Both the position numbers and the translations under genes were made by a program. 64,000 nucleotides of DNA from Pedobacter polysacchareus (GTDB taxonomy: Bacteria > Bacteroidota > Bacteroidia > Sphingobacteriales > Sphingobacteriaceae), in contig NZ_JAHYSS010000004.1 of the NCBI RefSeq assembly GCF_019802255.1, positions 572,621-636,620 on the forward strand. The letters run 5' to 3'. The notes under the pieces were generated by a model. The model ran no database searches and was not told the origin of the DNA. It worked only from the letters and a program-made list of their open reading frames with translations. This document shows positions 1 to 8,555 of the stretch, in pieces (the stretch's first letter is position 1; each line of letters begins with the position of its first letter).

Positions 1-1
1 G

Positions 2-523
2 CTCGCTTTTACAGAAATTTACAATTTGTATTGGGACAAACTCTATTATATTGCCCATAAGCTTTTAAAGGATCAGGAAGCAGCAGAGGGAATTGTTCAG
101 GATGTTTTTCTGATGATCTGGAAAAAAAGAGCAGGGCTAAATATGGAATGTATTCCTTCTTACTTAGCAGCCATGACCCGTTATGCAGTATTCCGTTATC
201 TTTCCAAAGAGAAAAAATCAAAACAACAGGAAAACATTGTTGGTCTTTTAACAGCCAATGCCACCTCAGAGATCGATATTGACCACAAGATACTTTTAGA
301 GATCATCACCGAGCTGTCGAATAAACTACCCGAAAAATGCCGTCTGGTATTTCAATACAATAAATTGCAGGACCAATCGCTTGCCGAAGTTGCTGCTCAA
401 TTGAACATCTCCCAAAAAACAGCAGAAGCTCACCTGACTAAAGCCTTACGGATTATCAGATCCAATGTAGGTGATGTACTTCATTTCCTTATCGTACTGT
501 ATACGATCACCATGTTTTTTTAA
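2..523 (+). CDS. ECF-type RNA polymerase sigma-70 factor (5' end outside window)
   Basis: This is the C-terminal part of an extracytoplasmic-function sigma factor, which directs RNA polymerase to a small set of promoters. The open frame runs off the left edge, so the true start is upstream; the visible TTG at 26 is not convincing as a start because coding continues before it. Region 2 is recognisable from LYWDKLYYIAHKLLKD through VQDVFLMIWKK. Region 4 follows, with LPEKCRLVFQYNK and the helix-turn-helix stretch SLAEVAAQLNISQKTAEAHL. A hydrophobic tail (FLIVLYTITMFF) ends the protein, as often seen in Bacteroidota FecI-like sigma factors. The next gene is a FecR anti-sigma factor and then an STN-bearing susC, so it probably controls that uptake cassette (inference from context). 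Confidence 0.9.
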   Translation, partial: LAFTEIYNLYWDKLYYIAHKLLKDQEAAEGIVQDVFLMIWKKRAGLNMECIPSYLAAMTRYAVFRYLSKEKKSKQQENIVGLLTANATSEIDIDHKILLEIITELSNKLPEKCRLVFQYNKLQDQSLAEVAAQLNISQKTAEAHLTKALRIIRSNVGDVLHFLIVLYTITMFF

Positions 524-774
524 GCATCTTATTATTCTGTGTTCTGTCGGAATAGCCCATTTAACCTTATTCCTAAAATCAGTCAATTATGATCTTAAGC
601 ACCTTTCGATGCCTTAATTTGATAGACCTTGTCTTCATTTAGGAATCCTTTCCTTTTCATCTTTTTCCGCACACACACCAATTATTATCTCCTCTTAAAA
701 ATATATTTTTTTTAGACTAAGGGTATCTTCCTTCCATCAGACTCTATAAGAGAAATGAGGGTTATTAAATTCAG

Positions 775-1785
775 ATGAATAGGAACGAACTGAAACGATT
801 GGCACAAAAATATCTCGCTGGAGAAGCTAGTACCGAAGAGAAAGCGTTGCTGAATCAATGGTATGATGATGCTGCTGAGCAGGGCTGGCTGGAGAAAGTC
901 GAGACCAAAACACCGGAAAGCGAAGGAGAAGTGAAACAAAGACTTTTTGAGGACCTGAAAAGCAAAGGATTCCTGAACAAGGAGCCTTTGGAAACTCCGG
1001 TTAAAAAACAGCTGACACTTCGTAGCCTGATTTTCAGAATAACTTCAGCGGCTGCAGTATTGGCCTTGGTATTTTTTGGCTGGCAGTTGGGCACAGATCA
1101 GTTTATTCAGGCAGACAAGAAAATGGTGAATGTTCCGGAGAAGAAAATCATGGAGATTCTTTTACCTGATGGTTCCAAAGTATGGCTGAGTTCCGGTTCT
1201 GTATTCAAATACCCGAAAAAATTCAATAAGGAGAACCGTACGGTAGAGCTGGTAGATGGACGTGCGTTTTTTGAAGTAAAACATAAAAGCGGTCAGCCCT
1301 TTATCGTGAAAACAAACAGCCTGAATGTAGTAGTACTTGGTACCTCATTTGATGTTCGCGCTTATAAAAAAGAAGGCAGCACCAAAGTAAGTGTGGTGAC
1401 AGGTAAGGTAGGCGTCACCATGGCTGGAACGGAGAAAAAGCCGGCCATTATGTTGCTGCCAAAGCAACAGGTGGTATTGAGTGAGATTAAAAACAACCTG
1501 ATTAAAGCCAAAGCACCGGAAATCGCAGTAAATGCCTGGTGCAGGAGTAAGCTGGTATTTGAGCAGGAAACTTTAGGAAATGTCTTTTCTGTCCTGGAAA
1601 AGAAATATAACGTTAAAATCAACGCAGAAGACAAATCACTGCTAGATGAAAAGATCTCGATCACCCTTGGAGATCAGCATTTATCCGTGATCATGGATAT
1701 TTTAGGCTTTACTAAACATTTTAAATATAAAATCGCCGATGACAGTATAACGATTAAGAGCGCCTCCTCCTTAGTAGCTAAGTAA
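775..1785 (+). CDS. FecR family anti-sigma factor with DUF4974 C-terminus
   Basis: This inner-membrane regulator should hold the upstream ECF sigma factor and release it when the cognate SusC/TonB receptor signals. The cytoplasmic N-terminus (about residues 1-80) contains LKRLAQKYLAGEASTEEK, typical of the family. A single membrane segment lies near residues 85-106. The periplasmic FecR domain begins near residue 125 (ILLPDGSKVWLSSGS) and includes the GRAFFEVKH motif. A C-terminal STN-like DUF4974 region covers roughly 255-325. At 336 residues it is normal length. It lies 251 bases after the sigma gene and 104 bases before susC, matching the usual sigma/FecR/SusC/SusD order. Confidence 0.93.
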   Translation: MNRNELKRLAQKYLAGEASTEEKALLNQWYDDAAEQGWLEKVETKTPESEGEVKQRLFEDLKSKGFLNKEPLETPVKKQLTLRSLIFRITSAAAVLALVFFGWQLGTDQFIQADKKMVNVPEKKIMEILLPDGSKVWLSSGSVFKYPKKFNKENRTVELVDGRAFFEVKHKSGQPFIVKTNSLNVVVLGTSFDVRAYKKEGSTKVSVVTGKVGVTMAGTEKKPAIMLLPKQQVVLSEIKNNLIKAKAPEIAVNAWCRSKLVFEQETLGNVFSVLEKKYNVKINAEDKSLLDEKISITLGDQHLSVIMDILGFTKHFKYKIADDSITIKSASSLVAK

Positions 1786-1789
1786 GGAA

Positions 1790-1812
1790 CCGGGGACAAA
1801 AGATGCCCCCGG
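1790..1812 (+). other. GC-rich intercistronic hairpin after fecR
   Basis: CCGGGG at 1790-1795 can pair with CCCCGG at 1807-1812, just after the fecR stop. No T-run follows on the plus strand, so a plain terminator is unlikely. It could separate expression of the regulator pair from the downstream transporter pair (inference). Confidence 0.35.
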
Positions 1813-1889
1813 AAAAAGATTAGCCACTGTGTACATGCTTGAGACCCATAGACAGTAGGCTTCAGTTTAAAAATTAAACCAAAACAAAT

Positions 1890-4800
1890 ATGATGAATTT
1901 TTACGGCAAATTCTTGCCTATATTCCGAAAATGCATGCGCATTTCTACAATTATTATTGGCATACAAGTGTGTTTTAGCACACTACTGATGGCGAACCAC
2001 ACAAAAGCCCAGTCAATGAGCTTTAAAGTAGTGAAGGCCAGCGTCAAACAAGTCTTTAAGAAAATTGAACAGCAGGCCAATGTGACCTTCGTTTATGATG
2101 AAGAAGTGATTGCTGCACTGTCAAACCTGACCCTGGATTTTAAGAATGAACCACTTCAGGATGTACTCAATAAACTTCGTGAAAAGACAAGTCTGGAATT
2201 TAGGTTAATGGGAAATTATATTGGCGTTGCAGAAAATGTAGCCAGTATGCCTAACCTTAGTCTTTCTGGTGTTGCAAATAGCAATCGCTTGAAGGTTAAT
2301 GGGGTGGTGAGAGATGCGAGCGGTCAGCCTTTGGTTGGCGTAAGCATCCAGGTAAAAGGTACTCAGGTAGGAACCAGCTCCAACTCAAACGGCCAGTTTG
2401 TGATTGATGCAAATATTGGGGATGTGTTGGTGTTGAGCTATTTGGGCTATATCACTAAACAAGTTACGATCACCACGCCTGGTGCATTGAATATTTTATT
2501 AGATGAAGATTCTAAGCTCCTGTCTGAAGTTGTAGTCACAGCCTTAGGCATCAAAAAAGAAAGAAAAGCCTTAGGATACTCAGTTACAGAGGTAAAAGGT
2601 GATGAGCTGACTCAGGCCAGAGAGAATAACGTGATGAACTCATTAGTCGGTAAAGTTGCCGGTCTGAATGTAAGTTCTATTGCAGGTGGGGTTGGAGCCT
2701 CTACTAACGTTACGATTCGTGGGGTTTCCAGTATATCACAAACCAACCAGCCATTATATGTAGTGAATGGTATTCCAATGGAGAACAAACCAAATGGTGC
2801 AGCAGGACAGCAGTACGACAATGCTCCGGATCTTGGAGATGCGATTGGTAACCTTAACCCTGATGACATTGAAACGATCTCTGTGCTAAAGGGAGCTGCG
2901 GCTTCTGCACTTTATGGTTCACGTGGTAAAGCAGGTGTTATTTTGATCACTACAAAAAGTGGAAAAGGAAATTCTATTGAATTCAATTCTAACTATGTGA
3001 TTGAAAAAATGGTGGATCCAACAAATTGGCAATATGTGTATGGAAATGGCGCAAACGGAATAAAACCGACTACGCAGGCAGGTGCTTTTCAAACAGGACA
3101 GTCGAGCTGGGGCGCAAGATTGGATGGCAGCGATGTAATGCAGTTCGATGGTGTTTTACGCCCTTATGTAGCGCAAAAAGATAACCTGGAGAATTTTTAC
3201 CGTACCGGAGGAACCGCTACAAATACAATTGCTTTTAACCGTGGTTTTGAGGGAGGTTCTATTCGTTTTTCGGCAAGTGATTTATCGAACAGAGCGATTA
3301 CTCCGGGGTCTGGGCTAAACAGACAATCATTTAACTTAAGCGCGAACTATAACATCACTAAAAATCTAACAGTAGATGCTCGTGCAAACTATATTTTGGA
3401 GCAGGCAAAAAACAGGCCTTTCCTAAGTGATGGTGCGGGTAACTCCAATTACAATGTGACGTTATTACCAACTAGTGTAGACGTAAGAACATTGAAAAAA
3501 ACAGTAAATGATGATGGATCAGAATACGCTTATTCTGCAAATACATTTGCTACAAATCCATGGTTTGCAGCTAATAATTTCATTAATAATACCAAAAGAC
3601 AGCGATTGATTTCCTCGGTAAGCCTTCGTTATAATTTCAACAATGGTGCATTTCTTCAGGGACGTGTAGGTCGTGATGCTTATAATGACCGTTATACAGC
3701 GGTAGTGCCTACTGGAACTGCTTATCGTCCAAAAGGAACGATTTCTGAAACCAGCACTAATTTCTCGGATATCAATGCCGATGTGTTAACAGGAAAGGCA
3801 TTCACCATAGACGATTTCACAATTACCCCTAATATTGGTGGAAGTTATAGAAGAACGAAATCGGAAACCTTTACCATGACAGGTAATGAATTTGCTGTTC
3901 CTTATGTATATGTAATTACCAATGCCAAATTACAGTCTACACCAGTATATAAACCTTCGGAAAGCGAAGTAATGGCCATCTATGGTACTTTAGATGTGAG
4001 CTATAAAAACTACCTTTATTTGAACGGATCATTGCGTAATGATTGGTATTCTACATTGGCTACTCCAGGAAAAACAAATGCTTTAAACGCCTTGTATCCT
4101 TCAGTAAACGGTTCATTTGTGTTTTCTGAACTGGTTAAAAATGATTGGTTGAGCTTTGGTAAAATCCGTGCAGGTTTTGCACAGGTAGGACAGGCTACGG
4201 ATCCATATCAAACACAATTAGCCTATAATTTTAATACAGCTTCCCTAAATGGAAAACCACTTGGACTGATTTCCAATTTTTATATCCCGAATACAGATTT
4301 AGTAGCTTCCATTGCTTCTGAGTTTGAAATTGGTGCAGAAGCACGTTTCTTTAATAACCGCTTAACAGTAGACCTGACCTGGTATAACAAAAAATCTAAA
4401 GATGAGATCGTAAGGGCTCCGGCATCAATTACTTCCGGTTATTCTGGCGCGATATTGAATATCGGTGAATTACAGAATAAAGGAGTGGAATTATTGCTTT
4501 CTGGTATTCCTGTTCAAACAGAAGATTTCCGTTGGACGACCTCATTTAATGGTTCTGTGAACAATAACAAAGTGCTTTCTCTTGCAGATGGTCAAACCAT
4601 CTTACCTGGATCAACCTCACGTTCAGGAAATGGCTTTACCCAGAACATCGTTGGCCTTCCTTTTGGACAAATTGTAGCTTTTGATTATAAATATGATGCA
4701 AATGGTAATGTGGTGCTGAATAGCGCTGGTATTCCTCAAAGCAGCGAATTGAAGCCTTTTGGGTCCGCTTATGCAAAATATGTAGCAGGTTGGAACAATG

Positions 4801-5237
4801 AGTTCTCTTACAAAGGCCTGAACTTGTCTTTCTTGATTGATAGCAAATTTGGTGGTAAAATCTTCTCTGCAACAGATTATTATGGTTATGTACTTGGTTT
4901 ACACAAAGCGACCTTGGAAAATCGTGAAGCACTTGGAGCAAATGCTGCAACCTATTATACAGGAGTAGCCAATAATATATCTAGCAAATTTGTACAGAAT
5001 GCAGATTTCATTAAGCTTCGTCAGTTAATGTTAGGCTATACCTTTCCAGGTAAAGTGTTTAACAATGTGATCAAAGGAGCAACATTAAGCTTAGTAGGAC
5101 GTAACCTGTTTTTCTTTAAGAAGCATACAGACAATATCGATCCTGAGTCTGATTATAGCATCAATGCTAAAGGAATGGAGTTAGGTGGTGTGCCCCCAAC
5201 CCGTACTTACGGACTAAATCTAAGTGTGAAATTTTAA
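1890..5237 (+). CDS. SusC/RagA family TonB-linked outer membrane transporter with STN signalling domain
   Basis: This TonB-dependent beta-barrel transporter of the SusC family imports a ligand captured by its SusD partner. After a signal peptide (about residues 1-40) comes a secretin/TonB short N-terminal (STN) domain, around 45-115, which contacts FecR in receptors that regulate themselves. A carboxypeptidase-like domain follows (VNGVVRDASGQPLVGVSIQV), then the plug with VTIRGVSSISQTNQPLYVV and the barrel ending in the aromatic-terminated strand TYGLNLSVKF. The 1115-residue length is normal. The STN domain together with the adjacent FecR gene points to sigma/anti-sigma control, unlike the two SusC proteins further right, which lack STN. 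The substrate cannot be read from the sequence; no degradative enzyme is next to it. Confidence 0.95.
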   Translation: MMNFYGKFLPIFRKCMRISTIIIGIQVCFSTLLMANHTKAQSMSFKVVKASVKQVFKKIEQQANVTFVYDEEVIAALSNLTLDFKNEPLQDVLNKLREKTSLEFRLMGNYIGVAENVASMPNLSLSGVANSNRLKVNGVVRDASGQPLVGVSIQVKGTQVGTSSNSNGQFVIDANIGDVLVLSYLGYITKQVTITTPGALNILLDEDSKLLSEVVVTALGIKKERKALGYSVTEVKGDELTQARENNVMNSLVGKVAGLNVSSIAGGVGASTNVTIRGVSSISQTNQPLYVVNGIPMENKPNGAAGQQYDNAPDLGDAIGNLNPDDIETISVLKGAAASALYGSRGKAGVILITTKSGKGNSIEFNSNYVIEKMVDPTNWQYVYGNGANGIKPTTQAGAFQTGQSSWGARLDGSDVMQFDGVLRPYVAQKDNLENFYRTGGTATNTIAFNRGFEGGSIRFSASDLSNRAITPGSGLNRQSFNLSANYNITKNLTVDARANYILEQAKNRPFLSDGAGNSNYNVTLLPTSVDVRTLKKTVNDDGSEYAYSANTFATNPWFAANNFINNTKRQRLISSVSLRYNFNNGAFLQGRVGRDAYNDRYTAVVPTGTAYRPKGTISETSTNFSDINADVLTGKAFTIDDFTITPNIGGSYRRTKSETFTMTGNEFAVPYVYVITNAKLQSTPVYKPSESEVMAIYGTLDVSYKNYLYLNGSLRNDWYSTLATPGKTNALNALYPSVNGSFVFSELVKNDWLSFGKIRAGFAQVGQATDPYQTQLAYNFNTASLNGKPLGLISNFYIPNTDLVASIASEFEIGAEARFFNNRLTVDLTWYNKKSKDEIVRAPASITSGYSGAILNIGELQNKGVELLLSGIPVQTEDFRWTTSFNGSVNNNKVLSLADGQTILPGSTSRSGNGFTQNIVGLPFGQIVAFDYKYDANGNVVLNSAGIPQSSELKPFGSAYAKYVAGWNNEFSYKGLNLSFLIDSKFGGKIFSATDYYGYVLGLHKATLENREALGANAATYYTGVANNISSKFVQNADFIKLRQLMLGYTFPGKVFNNVIKGATLSLVGRNLFFFKKHTDNIDPESDYSINAKGMELGGVPPTRTYGLNLSVKF

Positions 5238-5260
5238 TAATGAAATCAAATATATTTGAT

Positions 5261-6871
5261 ATGAAAAAGATATTTAAACTGACTATAATCGCTGCTGTTT
5301 GTTTGCTTACTTCAGTAGGTTGCAGAAAGAATTTCGATGTGATCAATACAGATCCTTCTACCTATAATCCAGGAAACTTTGACCCTAACTTTGTACTGAC
5401 CAGCGCCCAGCTTGGGTATTCTGGAAGTATAGATTTTAGTTACGATACCTGGCGCGCAAATTTAATCTATTGTTCTACCATGATGCAGGGCATGTCTTCT
5501 GTAATTGGTTACTGGGCAGGGGATAAGTACATTCTGAATGCAGGATATACAGCCGCTTACTGGGGCTTTAAAGGAGAAAATCCAACAGGTGGTGATGGTG
5601 CTTATGCAGAACAGGTAAGACCAATTGTAGATGTGGTTAAATCTACGCAAGACAAACCTCAATATGCTAATCTACACCAGATTGCTCGTATCATGAGGGC
5701 TTTAGTGTTTCAGCGAATCACCGATTTATATGGTGATGTCCCTTATTCTCAGGCAGGGATTGGTTATTACGATAAAACCTATTTCCCAGTGTATGACAAA
5801 CAACAGGCGATTTATGCAGATTTGCTGAAAGAAGTGAGTGAAGCAACAGCTGCTTTGGATCCTGCTAAAGACAAACCAAGTGGTGACGTTTATTACAATG
5901 GCGATGTGAATAAATGGAAACGCTTTGGAAATACTTTGCTGTTAAGAATCGCGATGCGTTTGAGTAAAGTTGATCCGGCAACGGCACAAACCTGGGTTCA
6001 AAAGGTGGTTGGTAATACCATGACCAGTAATGACGACAATGCTTTCCTGATGGGAGATGAAAAAGGGGATAGGATTACGATCAATAGAAACAGCCAGATT
6101 TTAACAGGTGGCGGTGGACAGGAGAATTATTACACCAGATGGTCAAAAACATTTATTGATTATTTGAAAAGTACGAATGATCCACGTCTGGGAAAAATTG
6201 CAGTGACGAACTTATATGTGAATGACGCTACTAAAGATCAAAATCCAGCAGCGAATGCCGATCCGGCAGTACAAAAAGGGATGCCAAATGGCAAGGATTT
6301 AAGTCTGGTGCCAAATCTGGGGATTTCTTTTGATCCAAGTTTTACGACTTTCACGGCTTACTCATCGCCTAGTCCGGCGCTGATTAAGAAAAGTGGACCA
6401 ACATTCGTATTGACTTATGCAGAATCTGAATTGCTGCTTGCTGATGCAGCACAGCGTTTCGGAATTGCTGGAAGTGCTGCTGATCATTACCGCAAAGGAG
6501 TAGTAGCTGCAATGACTTACTTGTCGCAGTATGATGCAGCTGCAGGTGTTCCTGAGGCTACAGCAAACGCTTATGTAGATGCTAATCCTTACAATGCAGT
6601 GAATGGTTTAAACATGATCAATACGCAATATTGGGTATTAACCAATTCAAAACTGGATTTCTATGAGTCCTGGTCTAACTGGAGAAGAACAGGGTTCCCT
6701 ATATTGACACCGGTAGTTTATCCTGGAAATTCTACGAATGGTACCATTCCAAGACGCTTCCCTTATCCTATTGATGAGGCTGGTTTCAATACGGCGAATT
6801 ATAATGCTGCGGTAGCTTCGATTCCTGGAGGAGATGTACTGACTTCCAGGGTATGGTGGGATAAGCAATAA
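5261..6871 (+). CDS. SusD/RagB family nutrient-binding outer membrane lipoprotein
   Basis: This surface lipoprotein partners the SusC just upstream and captures substrate for import. The start at 5261 gives a compact signal peptide ending in the lipobox LLTSVGC; an in-frame ATG at 5240, three bases after the susC stop, would add seven residues and is also possible. The tetratricopeptide-like alpha-helical fold is suggested by repeated segments such as YANLHQIARIMRALVFQRIT and the family signature FQRITDLYGDVPYSQA. The C-terminus has ESWSNWRRTGFP and the IPRRFPYP motif characteristic of the SusD-like_2 branch. A strong terminator follows, so the sigma/FecR/SusC/SusD cassette ends here. Confidence 0.92.
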   Translation: MKKIFKLTIIAAVCLLTSVGCRKNFDVINTDPSTYNPGNFDPNFVLTSAQLGYSGSIDFSYDTWRANLIYCSTMMQGMSSVIGYWAGDKYILNAGYTAAYWGFKGENPTGGDGAYAEQVRPIVDVVKSTQDKPQYANLHQIARIMRALVFQRITDLYGDVPYSQAGIGYYDKTYFPVYDKQQAIYADLLKEVSEATAALDPAKDKPSGDVYYNGDVNKWKRFGNTLLLRIAMRLSKVDPATAQTWVQKVVGNTMTSNDDNAFLMGDEKGDRITINRNSQILTGGGGQENYYTRWSKTFIDYLKSTNDPRLGKIAVTNLYVNDATKDQNPAANADPAVQKGMPNGKDLSLVPNLGISFDPSFTTFTAYSSPSPALIKKSGPTFVLTYAESELLLADAAQRFGIAGSAADHYRKGVVAAMTYLSQYDAAAGVPEATANAYVDANPYNAVNGLNMINTQYWVLTNSKLDFYESWSNWRRTGFPILTPVVYPGNSTNGTIPRRFPYPIDEAGFNTANYNAAVASIPGGDVLTSRVWWDKQ

Positions 6872-6894
6872 ATAAACTAATTACGCTCTCTTTT

Positions 6895-7062
6895 AATAAA
6901 TAAATCAAATCCCAGCTTCGGCGGGGATTTTTTGTTTTAGCCCCTGGCCAATTCTTTGTATCCCCTGGGAAGCTCTTTATGGCCTGCAGAAAGAGCTTGT
7001 AAAAAAGTCCTTAAAAAGGAAAACGGGAGCAAGTCCTCCGACTTACCCCCGTTTAAATTAAC
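6895..7062 (-). ncRNA. Candidate small structured RNA on the minus strand
   Basis: This stretch has no credible gene. Read on the minus strand, a TACATTTG element (plus positions 7071-7078) matches the Bacteroidota -7 consensus TAnnTTTG. About seven bases downstream a run of three hairpins begins: one with AAACGGG/CCCGTTT ends near 7019-7055, one with AAGCTCTTT/AAAGAGCTT arms near 6970-7000, and the hairpin at 6907-6930. No clear -33 TTTG was seen. No match to a known RNA family was recognised, so this is only a candidate. Confidence 0.25.
6907..6940 (+). terminator. Rho-independent terminator after susD
   Basis: Ten-base arms at 6907-6916 and 6921-6930 pair with one mismatch around a TTCG tetraloop, followed by a T-rich run. 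It closes the first SusC/SusD cassette. The same hairpin could stop transcription arriving from the right. Confidence 0.85.
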
Positions 7063-7321
7063 GCTCTCAAGGACAAATGTAGAAATAATTCTAATTTTAG
7101 AAAACAGGAATTCAAATTATTGAATTGAGATTACAATTTGAGGACGAGGTATATAGCCTGTAAGGGGTCTCAAAATGGTAAAATCCTTGATTACAGCCTA
7201 AAAAATAAGGTTTCGACAAAAAGACTGAACTTTATGACAATTGCATATACTTTTTTTTTAGTCTTTCATTTGGATTAAATCTAAATAATAACAACCTTTG
7301 CATATCAACAAGGTTTAATAC

Positions 7322-7687
7322 ATGCAAAAGACAGCTATAGCATCTCCAATCCATTTTGAAGAAGTATTTAGTACCACTAAAGGTTCCATCTATCAGTCAG
7401 ACAGCGAAAACTGCTGGTATATCGACTTTGCCGGAAAACTTGCCCGTTTTGATTACCGCAACCTGTTGAAATTACAGAAAGCAGTTTATAAGATTGATAT
7501 TGAAAACATCTTATTAACCAGCGATAAATCTGCAGACGTAGAGATCATCTTCATCTGTGCCTGTGATCATTGTTACGTATTGTCCTTAATTCAGATCATT
7601 GCTTTAAAGGAATTACTGCAAGGAACCTTTGTGATGCTGGAACTGAACCACATCATCCAGGACCGTCTTTTTAGGCTACCTGCCTGA
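7322..7687 (+). CDS. Conserved-looking hypothetical protein, 121 residues
   Basis: Function not recognised. The protein is soluble, with no signal peptide or membrane segment. It contains WYIDFAGKLARFDYRNLLKLQKAV, then an acidic/aliphatic stretch, then a CACDHC cluster (three cysteines and a histidine) near residues 78-84 that could bind metal. It ends DRLFRLPA. It sits just upstream of ferritin in the same direction with about 100 bases between, and ferritin seems to have its own promoter, so cotranscription is uncertain. A link to metal or redox handling is suggested only by the Cys/His cluster and the neighbour. The plausible composition and a TTTG-containing upstream region support it being a real gene. 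Confidence 0.7.
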   Translation: MQKTAIASPIHFEEVFSTTKGSIYQSDSENCWYIDFAGKLARFDYRNLLKLQKAVYKIDIENILLTSDKSADVEIIFICACDHCYVLSLIQIIALKELLQGTFVMLELNHIIQDRLFRLPA

Positions 7688-7749
7688 TCTAATTAGAATT
7701 AGAATCTTTCCATATTGCTTTTAAATGCAGTATTGTTCATTTTTAGCCT

Positions 7750-7757
7750 TATTTTTG
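7750..7757 (+). promoter_or_regulatory. Probable -7 promoter element of ferritin gene
   Basis: TATTTTTG matches the Bacteroidota -7 consensus TAnnTTTG and lies 33 bases before the ferritin start. A properly spaced -33 TTG is not evident. Confidence 0.5.
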
Positions 7758-7789
7758 TTTCAACAATTAGGAATTAAATCTACAATATT

Positions 7790-8317
7790 ATGAAAGATAT
7801 CATGCGCGTAAAAAGTCTAATCTCTACAGATATAGAGATGCTTTTAAACCAACAGATTAAAAAAGAAGCCCTTTCCTCTTCCATTTATCTTTCAATGGCA
7901 TCTTGGTGTGGCCGTAATGGATACGACAATTCAGCGGATTATTTCTTTAAACAAGCTGAAGAAGAAAGAATGCACCAGTTAAAATTTTACAAATACGTTC
8001 TTGATATGGGCGGAATGGCAGTTTCACCTGAAGTCACCAATATCAAGTTAGAATATAACTCTTTCCGTGAAGTGTTTGAAGAAGCATTAGAGCAGGAAAT
8101 CAGTGTAACACAATCTATTAAAAACATCGCTGCACGTTGTCATAAAGAACAAGACTATGTGACTTTAGAGTTCTTAAACTGGTTCTTCAAAGAACAGCGT
8201 GAAGAAGAATTTAAGGCGAGACGTGCAGTAGAATTGTTCGACGTAATTGGCGAAGAAGGAACTGGAAGATGGCAGATTGACAAAAACGTTGGTCAGATCG
8301 TTTACAACGAAGGATAA
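7790..8317 (+). CDS. ftnA: Ferritin, non-haem iron storage protein
   Basis: This cytoplasmic ferritin oxidises Fe(II) at a di-iron site and stores it as mineral in a 24-subunit cage. The four-helix ferritin fold is clear over most of the 175 residues. Candidate ferroxidase ligands are Glu26, Tyr33, Glu59 and His62 (the E-x-x-H in EEERMHQLK), with EQEISVTQSI supplying another helix-C glutamate and the FLNWFFKEQREEE stretch supplying the helix-D residues. Translation may start at 7790 or four codons later at 7802 (MRVKSLIS), which fits the usual N-terminus better. It has its own TAnnTTTG promoter element and is followed by a strong terminator, so it is probably a single-gene unit. Confidence 0.95.
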   Translation: MKDIMRVKSLISTDIEMLLNQQIKKEALSSSIYLSMASWCGRNGYDNSADYFFKQAEEERMHQLKFYKYVLDMGGMAVSPEVTNIKLEYNSFREVFEEALEQEISVTQSIKNIAARCHKEQDYVTLEFLNWFFKEQREEEFKARRAVELFDVIGEEGTGRWQIDKNVGQIVYNEG

Positions 8318-8348
8318 TCCATAGCGATTAGCTTCAAAATAAATTTAT

Positions 8349-8389
8349 AAAGCACATGCGGATGTTAAAACATCACATGTGCTTTTTTT
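8349..8389 (+). terminator. Terminator after ferritin
   Basis: An outer stem AAAGCACATG/CATGTGCTTT and an inner stem GATGT/ACATC form a long hairpin, followed by a run of T residues from 8383. Confidence 0.9.
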
Positions 8390-8411
8390 GTTGTCAATTA
8401 AAACCAGGGGG

Positions 8412-8531
8412 ATGTCAAAGAAGGGAAAAGATAAGAAAAAGGATAAGCAAGATAAAAAATCTAAGCTGAAAAAGGAGTGCTGCGAAAAATACCTGAAAGG
8501 GAAACGCTGCAAGAATTGTCCTAACGGATAA
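8412..8531 (+). CDS. Small basic protein with a CC-x9-C-x2-C motif, 39 residues
   Basis: A short open frame starts at ATG 8412, just after a GGGGG purine run, and ends TAA at 8529-8531. The first half is almost all lysine and charged residues (SKKGKDKKKDKQDKKSK). The second half carries four cysteines in KECCEKYLKGKRCKNCP, a plausible small zinc or metal-binding unit. Such lysine-rich tails followed by CCxKYxxxxxxCxxCP resemble small proteins I associate with Bacteroidota, but I cannot name a family with certainty. It lies between the ferritin terminator and the convergent hybrid-sensor gene, leaving no room for anything larger. No function is assigned. Confidence 0.55.
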   Translation: MSKKGKDKKKDKQDKKSKLKKECCEKYLKGKRCKNCPNG

Positions 8532-8555
8532 GTTGTCTGCTTTCGGAAGGATGCG

